Assembly (NCBI RefSeq): GCF_001519075.1 | Contig: NZ_KQ954246.1 | Location: 124,001 to 188,000, forward strand | Source of the DNA: Novosphingobium fuchskuhlense | GTDB taxonomy: Bacteria > Pseudomonadota > Alphaproteobacteria > Sphingomonadales > Sphingomonadaceae | DNA length: 64,000 nt | Direction of reading: 5' to 3' | Part shown: piece after piece, positions 52,410 to 61,573 of the stretch | Layout of the letters: the number at the start of each line of letters is the position of its first letter | How positions within the stretch are numbered: the stretch's first letter is position 1 | The notes under the pieces: generated by a model | Seen by the model: only the letters and a program-made list of their open reading frames with translations | The model's database searches: none | What the model was told of the DNA's origin: nothing | Position numbers and translations under genes: made by a program

Positions 52410-55400
52410 ATGGCAGATTTCAGCGGCACCACTGGCAAGGACACCTTCACCGGCACAGCCGATGGCGACACGATCAGCGGGGGTGCGGGCGCGGATACGC
52501 TGAATGGCGGCGCAGGGGACGACTATATCGCTTCGGGTGACCGGGCGCCCAATTTCGGGGTCTATTCCGGGCGCGCGATCTCGATCGATACCACAGCAGA
52601 GCGCGACACGCTGATCGGCGGCGACGGCAACGATCACCTCTATGCCGGCTATGGCGACAACGTGGATGGCGGGTCCTACGAAGCCTATGGCAATTACCTC
52701 TCGATCAGCTTCATGGGCGCATCATCGGGGGTGACGGTCGATTTCAGTCAGGCGGTGATCAAGGTCGGTGGCGGGACGATCCAGAACATCCAGAACCTGA
52801 CCTGGGTACAGGGCAGCAATTTCGATGACACGATCAACGCGAACGATCGCTCTACCGGCTATTCCGAATCCAGCACCGTGCTCGGCATGGGCGGCAACGA
52901 TCACCTGATCGGCGGTTACTACACGCAATCGATCGATGGCGGCGATGGCGACGATGTGATCGACGTCGGTTCTTCCGCCTATTCGCCGGTGCTCCATGGC
53001 GGTGCGGGCAACGACACGATCAATGCGGTGATCAACAACGGCGCCAGGGTCTATGGCGATGCCGGCAACGACACGATCCAGGCGACGTCCGAAACCCACG
53101 GCGGCACCGGAGATGACAAGATATTCGCCCACGCTTCAAGCTACCGCGGCTTCATGTTCGGCGAAGAGGGCAACGACACGATCACCGCTGTCGAGGGTGG
53201 GCCAATGGCCGCCTATGGCGGTGCGGGCCGCGATACGCTGATCGGCGACGCCGGCGATGATACGCTGGCCACCGGCGATGCGCCTGCCGTGATCCAGCAG
53301 CCGATCTACGACGATACCGGAAGCGAGAAGGACACCGTTTCGGCGGGCGGCGGCAACGATCTGATCGCGGCGGGCATCGGAGATGATGTCGACGGCGGTG
53401 ACGGCACCGACACACTGCGGCTTTCGCTGGCGGGCGCGGGCGCGGGCGTGACGCTATCGACCGAGGGTATGCTGACGGCAGGCGCGGCGGTGTTTGGTGG
53501 CGGCGTGATCAGGAATGTCGAGGTGCTGCAGTATCTTGGCCTGACCGATTTTGCCGACACGATTGATATTCAGGCAAGCGGCCTCCCGCAGACGCTGGAT
53601 GCTGGCGGCGGGAATGATGTGATCACCTCCCATGGCCTTGCGCTGACCGTGCTGGGCGGAGCGGGAGATGACCGGCTGAACGGCGGCAACGCGGCCGGGT
53701 TCTTCGATGGCGGCGATGGCACGGATACGGCCGACTACGGCACATCCAGCGCCAAGGTCACCGTGCAGATGGTCGATGCCTTTGGCGGCGGCACCATCGG
53801 CGGGGTCGGGCAGCTTGCCAATGTCGAGATCGTGAATGGTTCGGCCTTTGGCGACAAGATCACCGGAAATGCCGCAGACAACGTGATCAACGGCGGCGGC
53901 GGCAACGACTATCTGGTGGGCGCTGCGGGCAACGACACGCTCTATGGCGGTGCGGGCACGGACCGGCTGGTCGGCGGCGCTGGCGATGACACCTACATCA
54001 TCGACGACACGCTCGACATCATCGTGGAATCGTCGAGCGGGGGGGCAGACACGGTCCGCGCAGCAGTCGACTGGACGCTGACTTCGGCGATCGAGAACCT
54101 CACGCTGACCGGATCTGCAGCGCTGCGCGGCACAGGCAGCGCGCGCGGCAACGTGATCACCGGCAACGACGGGGCGAACGTGCTGCTGGGGCTGGGTGGC
54201 AACGATGTGCTGACCGGCGGCAAGGGGCAGGACACGCTCGACGGCGGGGCTGGCGGCGATGTCTATATCGTCGGCGCGGTGGGCGAGGAGACGCAGGCCG
54301 AAATCCACGACAGCGGCACCAGCGGCGTCGACGAGATCCGCTTTGCCGCGCAGACGGGCACGTACAAGGCATTTGCCGGGGACATCGGGATCGACCGGAT
54401 CGTGGCGGGCACCGGCACCGCGCTCTCTGCCGATACGAGCGGCACGGGCGCGGTGGGGATCGATGCTGCGGCGCTGGACCACAAGATCTGGCTGGTCGGC
54501 AATGCCGGCGCGAACGCGCTCACCGGCACGGCCTTCGGCGACCAGCTGGACGGCGGCGCGGGGGCGGACACGCTGGCGGGCGGCAAGGGCAGCGATACCT
54601 ATGTGGTCGACAATGCCGGCGACAAGATCATCGAGAACGCCGGCGAGGGCACCGATACGGTGCTGTCCGCGGTCACCTGGACGCTGGGCACCAATCTCGA
54701 GAACCTGACGCTGACCGGCAGCGCCGCGATCAACGCGACGGGCAATGCGGGCGACAACACGATCACCGGCAATGACGGCGATAACGTGCTGGCGGGTGGC
54801 GGCGGCACCGATATCCTGATCGGCGGCCTCGGCAACGATACATACCTGATCGACGGGCCCGGCGCGAAGATTGTCGAGGCACCGAACGGCGGCACCGACA
54901 AGGTGATCGCCTCGGTCAACGTGACGCTGGGCGCCGACGTGGAGATCGGCGTTCTCAAGGGCGGTGCCGCGCTTGCGATCACCGGCGGCGCGACCGACAA
55001 CCTCCTGGGCGGCAATTCCGGGAACAACGTCATCGATGGGGGCGACGGAGCCGACAACCTGTTCGGACAAGGCGGCAGCGATACGCTGATCGGCGGGGCG
55101 GGCAACGATTTCCTCTACGGCGGCCCCGGCTCCGATACCCTGACCGGCGGAGCGGGCGCGGATCAGTTCGTGATCGGCACCGCGACCTCCGAAGGGCTCG
55201 ACCGGATCACCGACTTCGTATCGGGCACCGACACGCTGCTTGTGGTGAACCCGTATGTCTCGGGCTATCTGCTGGCGGAGGGCTTCGTCTATGGCACCAG
55301 CGCGCGCGATGCCAACGACATTGCCATCTATGACCAGAACAGCGGCAACCTGTGGGTCGATTATGATGGCAATGGCCCGCAGGCGAAGCAGCTGCTGGCG

Positions 55401-55505
55401 ACCTTCTCCCCGGGCACGGCGCTGGCCGCGAGCGACCTCATCCTGATCACCGATATCTCGTTCAACCAGCAGATCTACGGGCTGGAAACAGCGCTGATGA
55501 TCTGA
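52410..55505 (+). CDS. Large RTX (haemolysin-type Ca2+-binding) repeat protein
   Basis: 1031 residues from ATG 52410 with GGAGG at 52401-52405; the upstream extension has no coding character. It is RTX repeats almost from residue 1 (TTGKDTFTGTADGDTISGGAGADTLNGGAGDD) to the end, with several blocks of GGxGxDxLx alternating with NLTLTGSAAINATGNxxDN spacers. The type I secretion tail comes last (DRITDFVSGTDTLLVV, WVDYDGNGPQAKQLLATF). No catalytic domain is recognisable. Likely exported without a signal peptide and folding on Ca2+. Role (biofilm, adhesion, S-layer-like) unknown. Confidence 0.93.
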   Translation: MADFSGTTGKDTFTGTADGDTISGGAGADTLNGGAGDDYIASGDRAPNFGVYSGRAISIDTTAERDTLIGGDGNDHLYAGYGDNVDGGSYEAYGNYLSISFMGASSGVTVDFSQAVIKVGGGTIQNIQNLTWVQGSNFDDTINANDRSTGYSESSTVLGMGGNDHLIGGYYTQSIDGGDGDDVIDVGSSAYSPVLHGGAGNDTINAVINNGARVYGDAGNDTIQATSETHGGTGDDKIFAHASSYRGFMFGEEGNDTITAVEGGPMAAYGGAGRDTLIGDAGDDTLATGDAPAVIQQPIYDDTGSEKDTVSAGGGNDLIAAGIGDDVDGGDGTDTLRLSLAGAGAGVTLSTEGMLTAGAAVFGGGVIRNVEVLQYLGLTDFADTIDIQASGLPQTLDAGGGNDVITSHGLALTVLGGAGDDRLNGGNAAGFFDGGDGTDTADYGTSSAKVTVQMVDAFGGGTIGGVGQLANVEIVNGSAFGDKITGNAADNVINGGGGNDYLVGAAGNDTLYGGAGTDRLVGGAGDDTYIIDDTLDIIVESSSGGADTVRAAVDWTLTSAIENLTLTGSAALRGTGSARGNVITGNDGANVLLGLGGNDVLTGGKGQDTLDGGAGGDVYIVGAVGEETQAEIHDSGTSGVDEIRFAAQTGTYKAFAGDIGIDRIVAGTGTALSADTSGTGAVGIDAAALDHKIWLVGNAGANALTGTAFGDQLDGGAGADTLAGGKGSDTYVVDNAGDKIIENAGEGTDTVLSAVTWTLGTNLENLTLTGSAAINATGNAGDNTITGNDGDNVLAGGGGTDILIGGLGNDTYLIDGPGAKIVEAPNGGTDKVIASVNVTLGADVEIGVLKGGAALAITGGATDNLLGGNSGNNVIDGGDGADNLFGQGGSDTLIGGAGNDFLYGGPGSDTLTGGAGADQFVIGTATSEGLDRITDFVSGTDTLLVVNPYVSGYLLAEGFVYGTSARDANDIAIYDQNSGNLWVDYDGNGPQAKQLLATFSPGTALAASDLILITDISFNQQIYGLETALMI

Positions 55506-55563
55506 CGCGGGGCTTGGCAGCGCGGCGGCTGCTGATAAGCTCCTCCTTTCGATTGGGAGGGGC

Positions 55564-57483
55564 ATGATCATGACACTGCGCGCGGGGCTGCTGCTGGGAC
55601 TTCTGCTGGCGAGTGCCGGGACGGCGATCGCCGCGCCCGCCAAGGGACCGGTCTATGACGAGCGGCCGGCCGCCATCGTGCAGCCGGTGGCAGCGCGCGA
55701 CTACGAACGGCGCGCGGTCGATATCCCGATGCGCGACGGGGTGAAACTGCACACCGTGATCATGATCCCAAAGGGCGCGAATGGGGCCGCCCAGAAGCCT
55801 GCCATGCTGCTGACGCGCACGCCCTACAACGCCGAGGAAATGACCAGCCAGCACGGCTCGCCGATCATGGCGGTGGCGCTCGATGGCTATGACCATGCAC
55901 CCGACGTGGTGACCGCGGGCGGCTATATCCGCGTGGTGCAGGACGTGCGGGGCAAGCACGGCTCCGAGGGCACCTATGTGATGAACCGGCCCTTCGTGGG
56001 CACGTCCCTGAACCCGACGAAGACCGACCACGCGACGGACACCTATGACACCATCGACTGGCTGGTGAAGAACGTGCCCGAAAGCAATGGGCGCGTGGGC
56101 ATCATCGGCATCAGCTATGACGGCTTTACCGCGCTCGCCGCGCTGGTGAACCCGCATCCGGCGCTGAAGGTGGCGGTGCCGATGAACCCGATGGTCGATG
56201 GCTGGCGCGGGGACGACTGGTTCCACAACGGCGCATTCCGCCAGATCGGCATCAGCTACATCTGGGAGCAGGTGGCGACGCGGGGCAATGAGAACAAGTA
56301 TGAGGTCGCCGAGGCCGACGCCTATGCCCACTACATGAAGTATGGCTCGGCCGGAGCCCTGGCAACCGCGCAAGGCCTCGACCAGATCGGGTTCTGGCAA
56401 AAGCTGAAGGCGCACCAGGCCTGGGATGGCTTCTGGCAGGAACAGGCGATGGACAAGGTGCTGGCCAAGGCGCCGCTCAAGGTGCCGACGCTGCTCGTCC
56501 ACTCGCTGTGGGATCAGGAAGATATCTACGGCGCGCCGGCGGTGTGGAAGGCGTTGAAGCCGCAGGACAAGAATGGCCTGCTGCATCTGTCGATCGGGCC
56601 GTGGTATCACGGGCAGGCCATCGAGAAGGCCGATACGCTGGGCGCGCTCGAGTTGGATCAGGACACCGGCAAGTGGTGGCGGATGAACGTGCTCGCGCCG
56701 TTCCTGGCGCACTATCTCTATGACAAGCCGATGGATGTGCCGACCGTGACCGCGTTCCAGAGCGGCACCAACCAGTGGCAGAAGCTGGGCGGCTGGCCTG
56801 CTGCGAAGGCCGAAAAGAAGCTCTACCTGCTGCCGGGCGAGGGGCTGGGCTTCGCGCCCGCAGCCGCGGCGGGGACGGTGGACTACGTCTCCGATCCGGC
56901 CAAGCCCGTCACCTACTATCCCCGGCCGAACCAGCAGGAGGGCTATGACGGCAATCCCTGGCCGACCTGGCTGGTGGGCGACCAGCGCGCGGTTTCAGGG
57001 CGGCCCGATGTGCTGGCCTTTGTCGGCCCGGTGCTGGACAAGGCGGTGACGATCGCGGGCGCGCCGGTGGTGCACCTCACCGCCTCGACGAGTGGGACGG
57101 ACAGCGACTGGGTGGTGAAGCTAATCGACGTCTACCCCGATGCCGTGGCGGGCGACCGCGCGATGGGCGGCTACCAGCTGGCCATCGGCATGGACATCTT
57201 CCGCGGCCGCTTCCGCGAGACGCTGGCCGAGGCGCGGCCTTTGAAGGCGGGTGCGCCGCTGGGCTATGTGTTCGAGCTGCCGCAGGCGAACCACGTGTTC
57301 CTGCCCGGGCACCGGATCATGGTGCAGGTGCAATCCAGCTGGTTCCCGCTCTACGACCGCAACCCGCAGACCTTCGTGCCGTCTATTCTGGACGCCAAGC
57401 CGGGAGATTACGTGAAGGCCACGCAGAAGGTGAGCGTTGGCGGGGCTGATGGGAGTTATATTGCGCTGCCGGTGGTGGAGTGA
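55564..57483 (+). CDS. Alpha-amino-acid ester hydrolase-like (CocE/NonD family)
   Basis: 639 residues, start ATG after GGGAGGGG. A signal peptide ends near AIAAPA. The serine hydrolase triad is Ser184 in GISYDGF, Asp317 in LWDQED and His349 in GPWYHGQ. The carboxylate cluster that binds the alpha-amino group in this family is also in place: Asp218, Glu319 and Asp320. Spacing matches alpha-amino-acid ester hydrolases of Xanthomonas and Acetobacter, which act on amino acid esters and alpha-amino beta-lactams. Natural substrate unknown. The C-terminal jelly-roll is complete. Confidence 0.92.
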   Translation: MIMTLRAGLLLGLLLASAGTAIAAPAKGPVYDERPAAIVQPVAARDYERRAVDIPMRDGVKLHTVIMIPKGANGAAQKPAMLLTRTPYNAEEMTSQHGSPIMAVALDGYDHAPDVVTAGGYIRVVQDVRGKHGSEGTYVMNRPFVGTSLNPTKTDHATDTYDTIDWLVKNVPESNGRVGIIGISYDGFTALAALVNPHPALKVAVPMNPMVDGWRGDDWFHNGAFRQIGISYIWEQVATRGNENKYEVAEADAYAHYMKYGSAGALATAQGLDQIGFWQKLKAHQAWDGFWQEQAMDKVLAKAPLKVPTLLVHSLWDQEDIYGAPAVWKALKPQDKNGLLHLSIGPWYHGQAIEKADTLGALELDQDTGKWWRMNVLAPFLAHYLYDKPMDVPTVTAFQSGTNQWQKLGGWPAAKAEKKLYLLPGEGLGFAPAAAAGTVDYVSDPAKPVTYYPRPNQQEGYDGNPWPTWLVGDQRAVSGRPDVLAFVGPVLDKAVTIAGAPVVHLTASTSGTDSDWVVKLIDVYPDAVAGDRAMGGYQLAIGMDIFRGRFRETLAEARPLKAGAPLGYVFELPQANHVFLPGHRIMVQVQSSWFPLYDRNPQTFVPSILDAKPGDYVKATQKVSVGGADGSYIALPVVE

Positions 57484-57598
57484 GGGGTGTTTGGGGATTT
57501 AGTGAAGTGTCGCCATAATTCAGTGTTGCGCGTCAGTTTGGCACCGCCAACGCTCCTCCAAAGGTGAAGCAGTGCGTCAACTATTTGACTGGAATAAC

Positions 57599-58711
57599 AT
57601 GTCGATCATCCGTCTCGTTCTCGGCACCTTGCTTGCCTTGACGACATACTCAAGTTGCGAAGCTGCACCGGCCAAGAAGCGACAGACAGCACCAGCAGCC
57701 AAGAAGCCTACAAATGGCGAGCTCCTTGCTAACCAGTTGATTCGCAACAGCTATCAGATCGGGGAGGATCTGGGTGCGACCTGTCGCCGCACCAAGTTTG
57801 CGTACCTTGCCACCGTCTTAGATCTCAATGCTGGGCTGCTGACGAGCCAGAAGGGTGAATTCGAAACCGATCAGCAGTATCAGGAAAGATCTGCAAAGCT
57901 CGCCGGGGTGATGGCAGGCGACAGTATCGCTATCTGTGAACCACTAAATGACAATCCGGATATCGAGTTTCGGTACGACACCGAGAACCAGCGCTTCTCC
58001 GGATCATTCTCAGCTTCGCACAACGTCTGGCGGGACTCCAAGTCTCTCGGAAGCTACAAGTCGCGCACCCGCATGGGCATCCCGATGACGGTGAAGGCAT
58101 CGGTCGAATGGGAATATGATGTCAGCCTAACAATCGATGATACGATCCCCGGCTGCCTTTCCACGAAGTATGGGTCGAGCAGCTTTAGCGTCCCGGCAAC
58201 GCTCGAAAAGGCGCCTCTGATCAAGTACGGTGGCAGGATCGCTTACATCGCACGTTTGGCCCCGCCCTACGTAAAGACGTCGGAAACACCTGGAGAGCCG
58301 AGCCTCGACAATCCCTATGACGTCTACACGAAGACCACCACGGTCTACGCGAGGCTCGAGGCGATAGCCATCGTCGACAATACAGGAGCCACGGTGTGGA
58401 AGTGCGAGGTTGGGCGGCTCGTGCCGAACCAGGCCCCCACACCGATCGGTGATCCGGACCGTTGGGTGACGGTTATCGACTATCCGATCGAAGGGTACCG
58501 GCTCAGGCTGAATGGGCGAGTCAAGGCCATCTTGAACCTAGACACGAACGGCATGCCGCAAAGCTGCACTGTTACCGGCTCAAGCGGTAGTACAGTCCTC
58601 GACAACGCGACCTGCAAGGCGTGGATGAAGAACGCGAAGTTCGTGCCGGCGGGCGATAGTGACGGAAAACCAACCGCTGGACAGGCGGAGGTGGTCAAGC
58701 TCTGGCCTTGA
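57599..58711 (+). CDS. Secreted protein with TonB_C-like C-terminal domain
   Basis: 370 residues from ATG 57599 (MSIIRLVLGTLLALTTYSS); GTG 57572 with AAAGG 7 bp upstream is an alternative start. A signal peptide, possibly lipoprotein-like (YSSCEA), is followed by a Lys/Ala/Pro segment and a mixed alpha/beta body. The C-terminus (GRVKAILNLDTNGMPQSCTV, then STVLDNATCKAW) looks like the TonB C-terminal fold of sphingomonad transducers, without an obvious TM-energising region. Base composition is clearly lower in G+C than its neighbours and codon use is mixed, suggesting recent acquisition. I do not recognise the central region. Confidence 0.82.
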   Translation: MSIIRLVLGTLLALTTYSSCEAAPAKKRQTAPAAKKPTNGELLANQLIRNSYQIGEDLGATCRRTKFAYLATVLDLNAGLLTSQKGEFETDQQYQERSAKLAGVMAGDSIAICEPLNDNPDIEFRYDTENQRFSGSFSASHNVWRDSKSLGSYKSRTRMGIPMTVKASVEWEYDVSLTIDDTIPGCLSTKYGSSSFSVPATLEKAPLIKYGGRIAYIARLAPPYVKTSETPGEPSLDNPYDVYTKTTTVYARLEAIAIVDNTGATVWKCEVGRLVPNQAPTPIGDPDRWVTVIDYPIEGYRLRLNGRVKAILNLDTNGMPQSCTVTGSSGSTVLDNATCKAWMKNAKFVPAGDSDGKPTAGQAEVVKLWP

Positions 58712-58714
58712 AGC

Positions 58715-59500
58715 TTACTTCTTGCCGCGCAGTTTGCGGTGGGCGCCGAGGTCGAAGACTTCGCTGGGGCCGCCGTCGTTTTCGAGCAGGCCGAGGCGGC
58801 GGGCGACTTCCTGGTAGGCTTCTTCCTCACCGCCGAGATCGCGGCGGAAGCGGTCCTTGTCGAGCTTTTCGCCGGTGACCATGTCCCACAGGCGGCAGCC
58901 GTCGGGGCTGATCTCGTCCGCGAGGATCACGCGGCTGTAGTCGCCGTCCCAGATGCGTCCGAACTCGAGCTTGAAATCGACGAGGCGGATGTTGATCGCG
59001 GCGAACAGGCCGACGAGGAAATCGTTCACGCGGATCGCCATGCTGGAGATGTCCTGCATCTCCTCGTTGCTCGCCCAGCCGAAGCAGGCGATATGCTCTT
59101 CGGCGATCATCGGATCGCCCAGCGCATCGTCCTTGTAGTAGTATTCGATCAGGGTGTGGGGCAGCGGCTCGCCCTCTTCGATGCCGAGGCGCTTGCTGAT
59201 CGAGCCGGCGGCCACGTTGCGCACGACGACTTCGATCGGGATGATCTCGACCTGCCGGACCAGCTGCTCGCGCATGTTGAGGCGGCGGATGAAGTGCGTG
59301 GGGATGCCGATGTGCGCGAGGCGGGTGAACACATACTCGCTGATGCGGTTGTTGATCACGCCCTTGCCGTTGATCGTGCCGCGCTTCTGCGCGTTGAAGG
59401 CGGTCGCGTCGTCCTTGAAATACTGGATGATCGTGCCGGGCTCGGGACCTTCGTAGAGGATCTTGGCCTTGCCTTCGTAGATCTGGCGGCGACGGGACAT
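58715..59500 (-). CDS. purC: Phosphoribosylaminoimidazole-succinocarboxamide synthase
   Basis: 261 residues from [18 protein letters not shown]; the 45-residue upstream extension is not conserved. SAICAR synthetase motifs: [38 protein letters not shown] and [15 protein letters not shown]. Purine biosynthesis step 7. Separated by about 11 kb of accessory genes from purS and purQ, which share its orientation. Confidence 0.97.
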   Translation of the reverse strand: MSRRRQIYEGKAKILYEGPEPGTIIQYFKDDATAFNAQKRGTINGKGVINNRISEYVFTRLAHIGIPTHFIRRLNMREQLVRQVEIIPIEVVVRNVAAGSISKRLGIEEGEPLPHTLIEYYYKDDALGDPMIAEEHIACFGWASNEEMQDISSMAIRVNDFLVGLFAAINIRLVDFKLEFGRIWDGDYSRVILADEISPDGCRLWDMVTGEKLDKDRFRRDLGGEEEAYQEVARRLGLLENDGGPSEVFDLGAHRKLRGKK

Positions 59501-59804
59501 GGGCGATTCTTTCACTGGCGCTGGACCGAAGATAGGCGGTGCGCGGCAAATCAAAAGCCCCGGCGGCGCGGGTATTCCACACGAAGCGTGAAAAACCTGC
59601 ACTGGGCCGGGGCAACGGCACGGCCCATAGGACAAAATGCGCGCTTGCGCAAATGGCCAGGTCTCGGGACTTTTGTTCTGGAAAATCGAACAAAATGCAC
59701 GAGTTTATCCGGCTGATCCGGAAGGTCGGCGCGCAGTAAAGGCATTCCGGACAGACCGGAGAGCGCGATTCGGCGTCCTTCCGCGCAACAAGGGAATGAC
59801 AGTT
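59501..59804. promoter_or_regulatory. Divergent promoter region purC/wrbA with inverted repeat
   Basis: 304 bp without a gene. Contains a perfect inverted repeat TTTTGTTC (59671-59678), 9-bp spacer, GAACAAAA (59688-59695), and ACAAAATGC twice (59632-59640 and 59690-59698). A TGCGC-GCTT-GCGCA hairpin lies at 59638-59651. The open frame at 59637 that runs into wrbA is not conserved before the wrbA start. Confidence 0.5.
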
Positions 59805-60404
59805 ATGGCAAAGGTTCTGGTGCTTTATCATTCGGCTTATGGCCATGTCGAAACGATGGCCAATGCCATCGCCGAGGGCGCGCGCGGGGCGGGCGCCGAA
59901 GTGGACGTGAAGCGTGTGCCCGAGACGGTGCCCGAGGACGTCGCCAAGGCCCATCATTTCAAGCTCGATCAGGCGGCGCCGGTTGCAACGGTGGCGGAGC
60001 TGGAGCACTACGACGCGATCGTGGTCGGCACCGGCACGCGCTTTGGCCGGATTTCCAGCCAGATGGCCGCGTTTCTCGATCAGGCGGGCGGTCTGTGGGC
60101 GCGCGGCGCGCTGAACGGCAAGGTCGGCGCGGCGTTCGTTTCGACCGCGACGCAGCACGGCGGGCAGGAGACGACGCTGTTTTCGGTAATCACCAATCTG
60201 CTGCACTTCGGCATGACTATCGTCGGCCTCGATTATGGGCATCAGGGCCAGATGCGGCATGACGAGGTTGTCGGCGGTGCGCCTTACGGGGCGACGACGG
60301 TGGCGGGCGGCGACGGCAGCCGAAGCCCGAGCGAAACCGAACTCGAAGGCGCGCGCTATCTTGGTGCGCGCGTGGCCACGACGGCGGCGAAGCTGTTCGC
60401 CTGA
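59805..60404 (+). CDS. wrbA: WrbA-type NAD(P)H:quinone oxidoreductase
   Basis: 199 residues from [17 protein letters not shown], 9 bp after AAGGGA; ATG 59796 is less well spaced. Flavodoxin-like FMN-binding fold with [10 protein letters not shown] and [10 protein letters not shown], and [20 protein letters not shown], diagnostic of WrbA. Two-electron reduction of quinones protects against redox cycling. Divergent from purC; a palindrome lies upstream. Confidence 0.96.
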   Translation: MAKVLVLYHSAYGHVETMANAIAEGARGAGAEVDVKRVPETVPEDVAKAHHFKLDQAAPVATVAELEHYDAIVVGTGTRFGRISSQMAAFLDQAGGLWARGALNGKVGAAFVSTATQHGGQETTLFSVITNLLHFGMTIVGLDYGHQGQMRHDEVVGGAPYGATTVAGGDGSRSPSETELEGARYLGARVATTAAKLFA

Positions 60405-60552
60405 TTACCCCTCCGTCAGCGTTGCGGGCTGCCAAACTCCTCATTTGGGCTTTGCAAAGATGGGGAGGACCGGCGGGCGTTTTGCGTTTTTGTAATGTGG
60501 TGCATTACCGCCAGCCTCGCTAGATACCCAGCGCTGAAGGAGAACGCCCCCC

Positions 60553-60975
60553 ATGACATCTTTGACGCGCCGTGCCGACACCATTGCCCTGCTGACCCGC
60601 TACTATGCCGCCTTCAATGCGGGCGACTGGCAGGGGATGCTCGATTGCCTGGCCGACGATGTCGCGCACGATGTGAACCAGGGCGAGCGGGTGATCGGCA
60701 AGGACAAGTTTGCCGCGTTCCTCGGTCATATGGAGCGCTGCTACAAGGAAGAGCTCAAGGACATCGTGCTGATGGCGAACGACGACGGCAGCCGTGCGGC
60801 TGCGGAGTTCGTGGTCCACGGCGCCTACCTTGCGACCGACGAGGGGCTGCCCGAGGCCGATGGCCAGACTTATGTGCTGCCGGCGGGCGCGTTCATTGCG
60901 GTGGACGGCGGGAAGATCACGCGGCTGACGATGTATTACAATCTCGCCGACTGGACTGCCCAGGTGGTCGGTTGA
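60553..60975 (+). CDS. SnoaL/NTF2-fold ketosteroid isomerase-related protein
   Basis: 140 residues. Opens with RADTIALLTRYYAAFNAGDWQGMLDCLADDVAHDVNQG; this and the cone-shaped NTF2 fold length match the KSI-related TIGR02096 family. The ketosteroid isomerase catalytic residues are not obvious. Two short cofactorless genes follow. Enzymatic activity unknown. Confidence 0.85.
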   Translation: MTSLTRRADTIALLTRYYAAFNAGDWQGMLDCLADDVAHDVNQGERVIGKDKFAAFLGHMERCYKEELKDIVLMANDDGSRAAAEFVVHGAYLATDEGLPEADGQTYVLPAGAFIAVDGGKITRLTMYYNLADWTAQVVG

Positions 60976-60985
60976 GGTTTGGGGG

Positions 60986-61573
60986 ATGAGCGTCACCGTC
61001 CGTCCGCTGACCGGCGCGGAAATCGGCGCGGCGCTGGGGGATCTGGCCAAGCTGCGGATCACGGTCTTTGCGGCGTACCCCTATCTCTACGACGGTGATG
61101 CGGCCTACGAGGCCGCGTACCTGACCGAATATGCAGCGGCAACGGACGCGGTGCTGGTTGCGGCATTTGATGGCGACCGGATCGTGGGGGCGGCGACGGC
61201 GGCGCCGATGATCCACCAGAAGGCCGAGTTCCGCGAGCCCTTTGCGGCGCGGGGGCTCGACGTGGAGCGATTGTTCTACTTTGGCGAAAGCGTCCTGATG
61301 CCGGCGTATCGCGGGAAGGGGATCGGCCATGCGTTTTTCGATCACCGCGAGGCGCAGGCAAGGGCGTGTGGGGCAAATGCGGCGTGTTTTGCGGCGGTGA
61401 TCCGGCCTGAGAACCACCCGGCGAAGCCCGCGGGCTATGTGCCGCACGATGCGTTCTGGACGAAGCGCGGTTATGCCGTGGTGCCGGGGCTGGTGACGAA
61501 CCTTGCGTGGAAGGAGCATGGCGAGGAGGGCGAGAGTCTGAAAGCCATGCAGTATTGGCTGAGGAGCTGGTGA
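60986..61573 (+). CDS. GNAT family N-acetyltransferase
   Basis: 195 residues, 10 bp after the SnoaL gene. LAKLRITVFAAYPYLYDGD begins a pattern common to a sphingomonad GNAT group; the acetyl-CoA loop is FGESVLMPAYRGKGIGHAFFDHREA (about residues 93-117). Substrate unknown. TGATG overlap with the amidase gene suggests co-translation. Confidence 0.88.
   Translation: MSVTVRPLTGAEIGAALGDLAKLRITVFAAYPYLYDGDAAYEAAYLTEYAAATDAVLVAAFDGDRIVGAATAAPMIHQKAEFREPFAARGLDVERLFYFGESVLMPAYRGKGIGHAFFDHREAQARACGANAACFAAVIRPENHPAKPAGYVPHDAFWTKRGYAVVPGLVTNLAWKEHGEEGESLKAMQYWLRSW

Noticed and set aside
53454..55643. Long minus-strand open frame (729 aa) opposite the second RTX gene
   Set aside because: Same antisense effect of repeated GGxGxD codons; no recognisable domain.
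59551..59745. 64-aa minus-strand open frame between purC and wrbA
   Set aside because: No ribosome-binding site and it crosses the inverted repeats; composition is unlike neighbouring genes.
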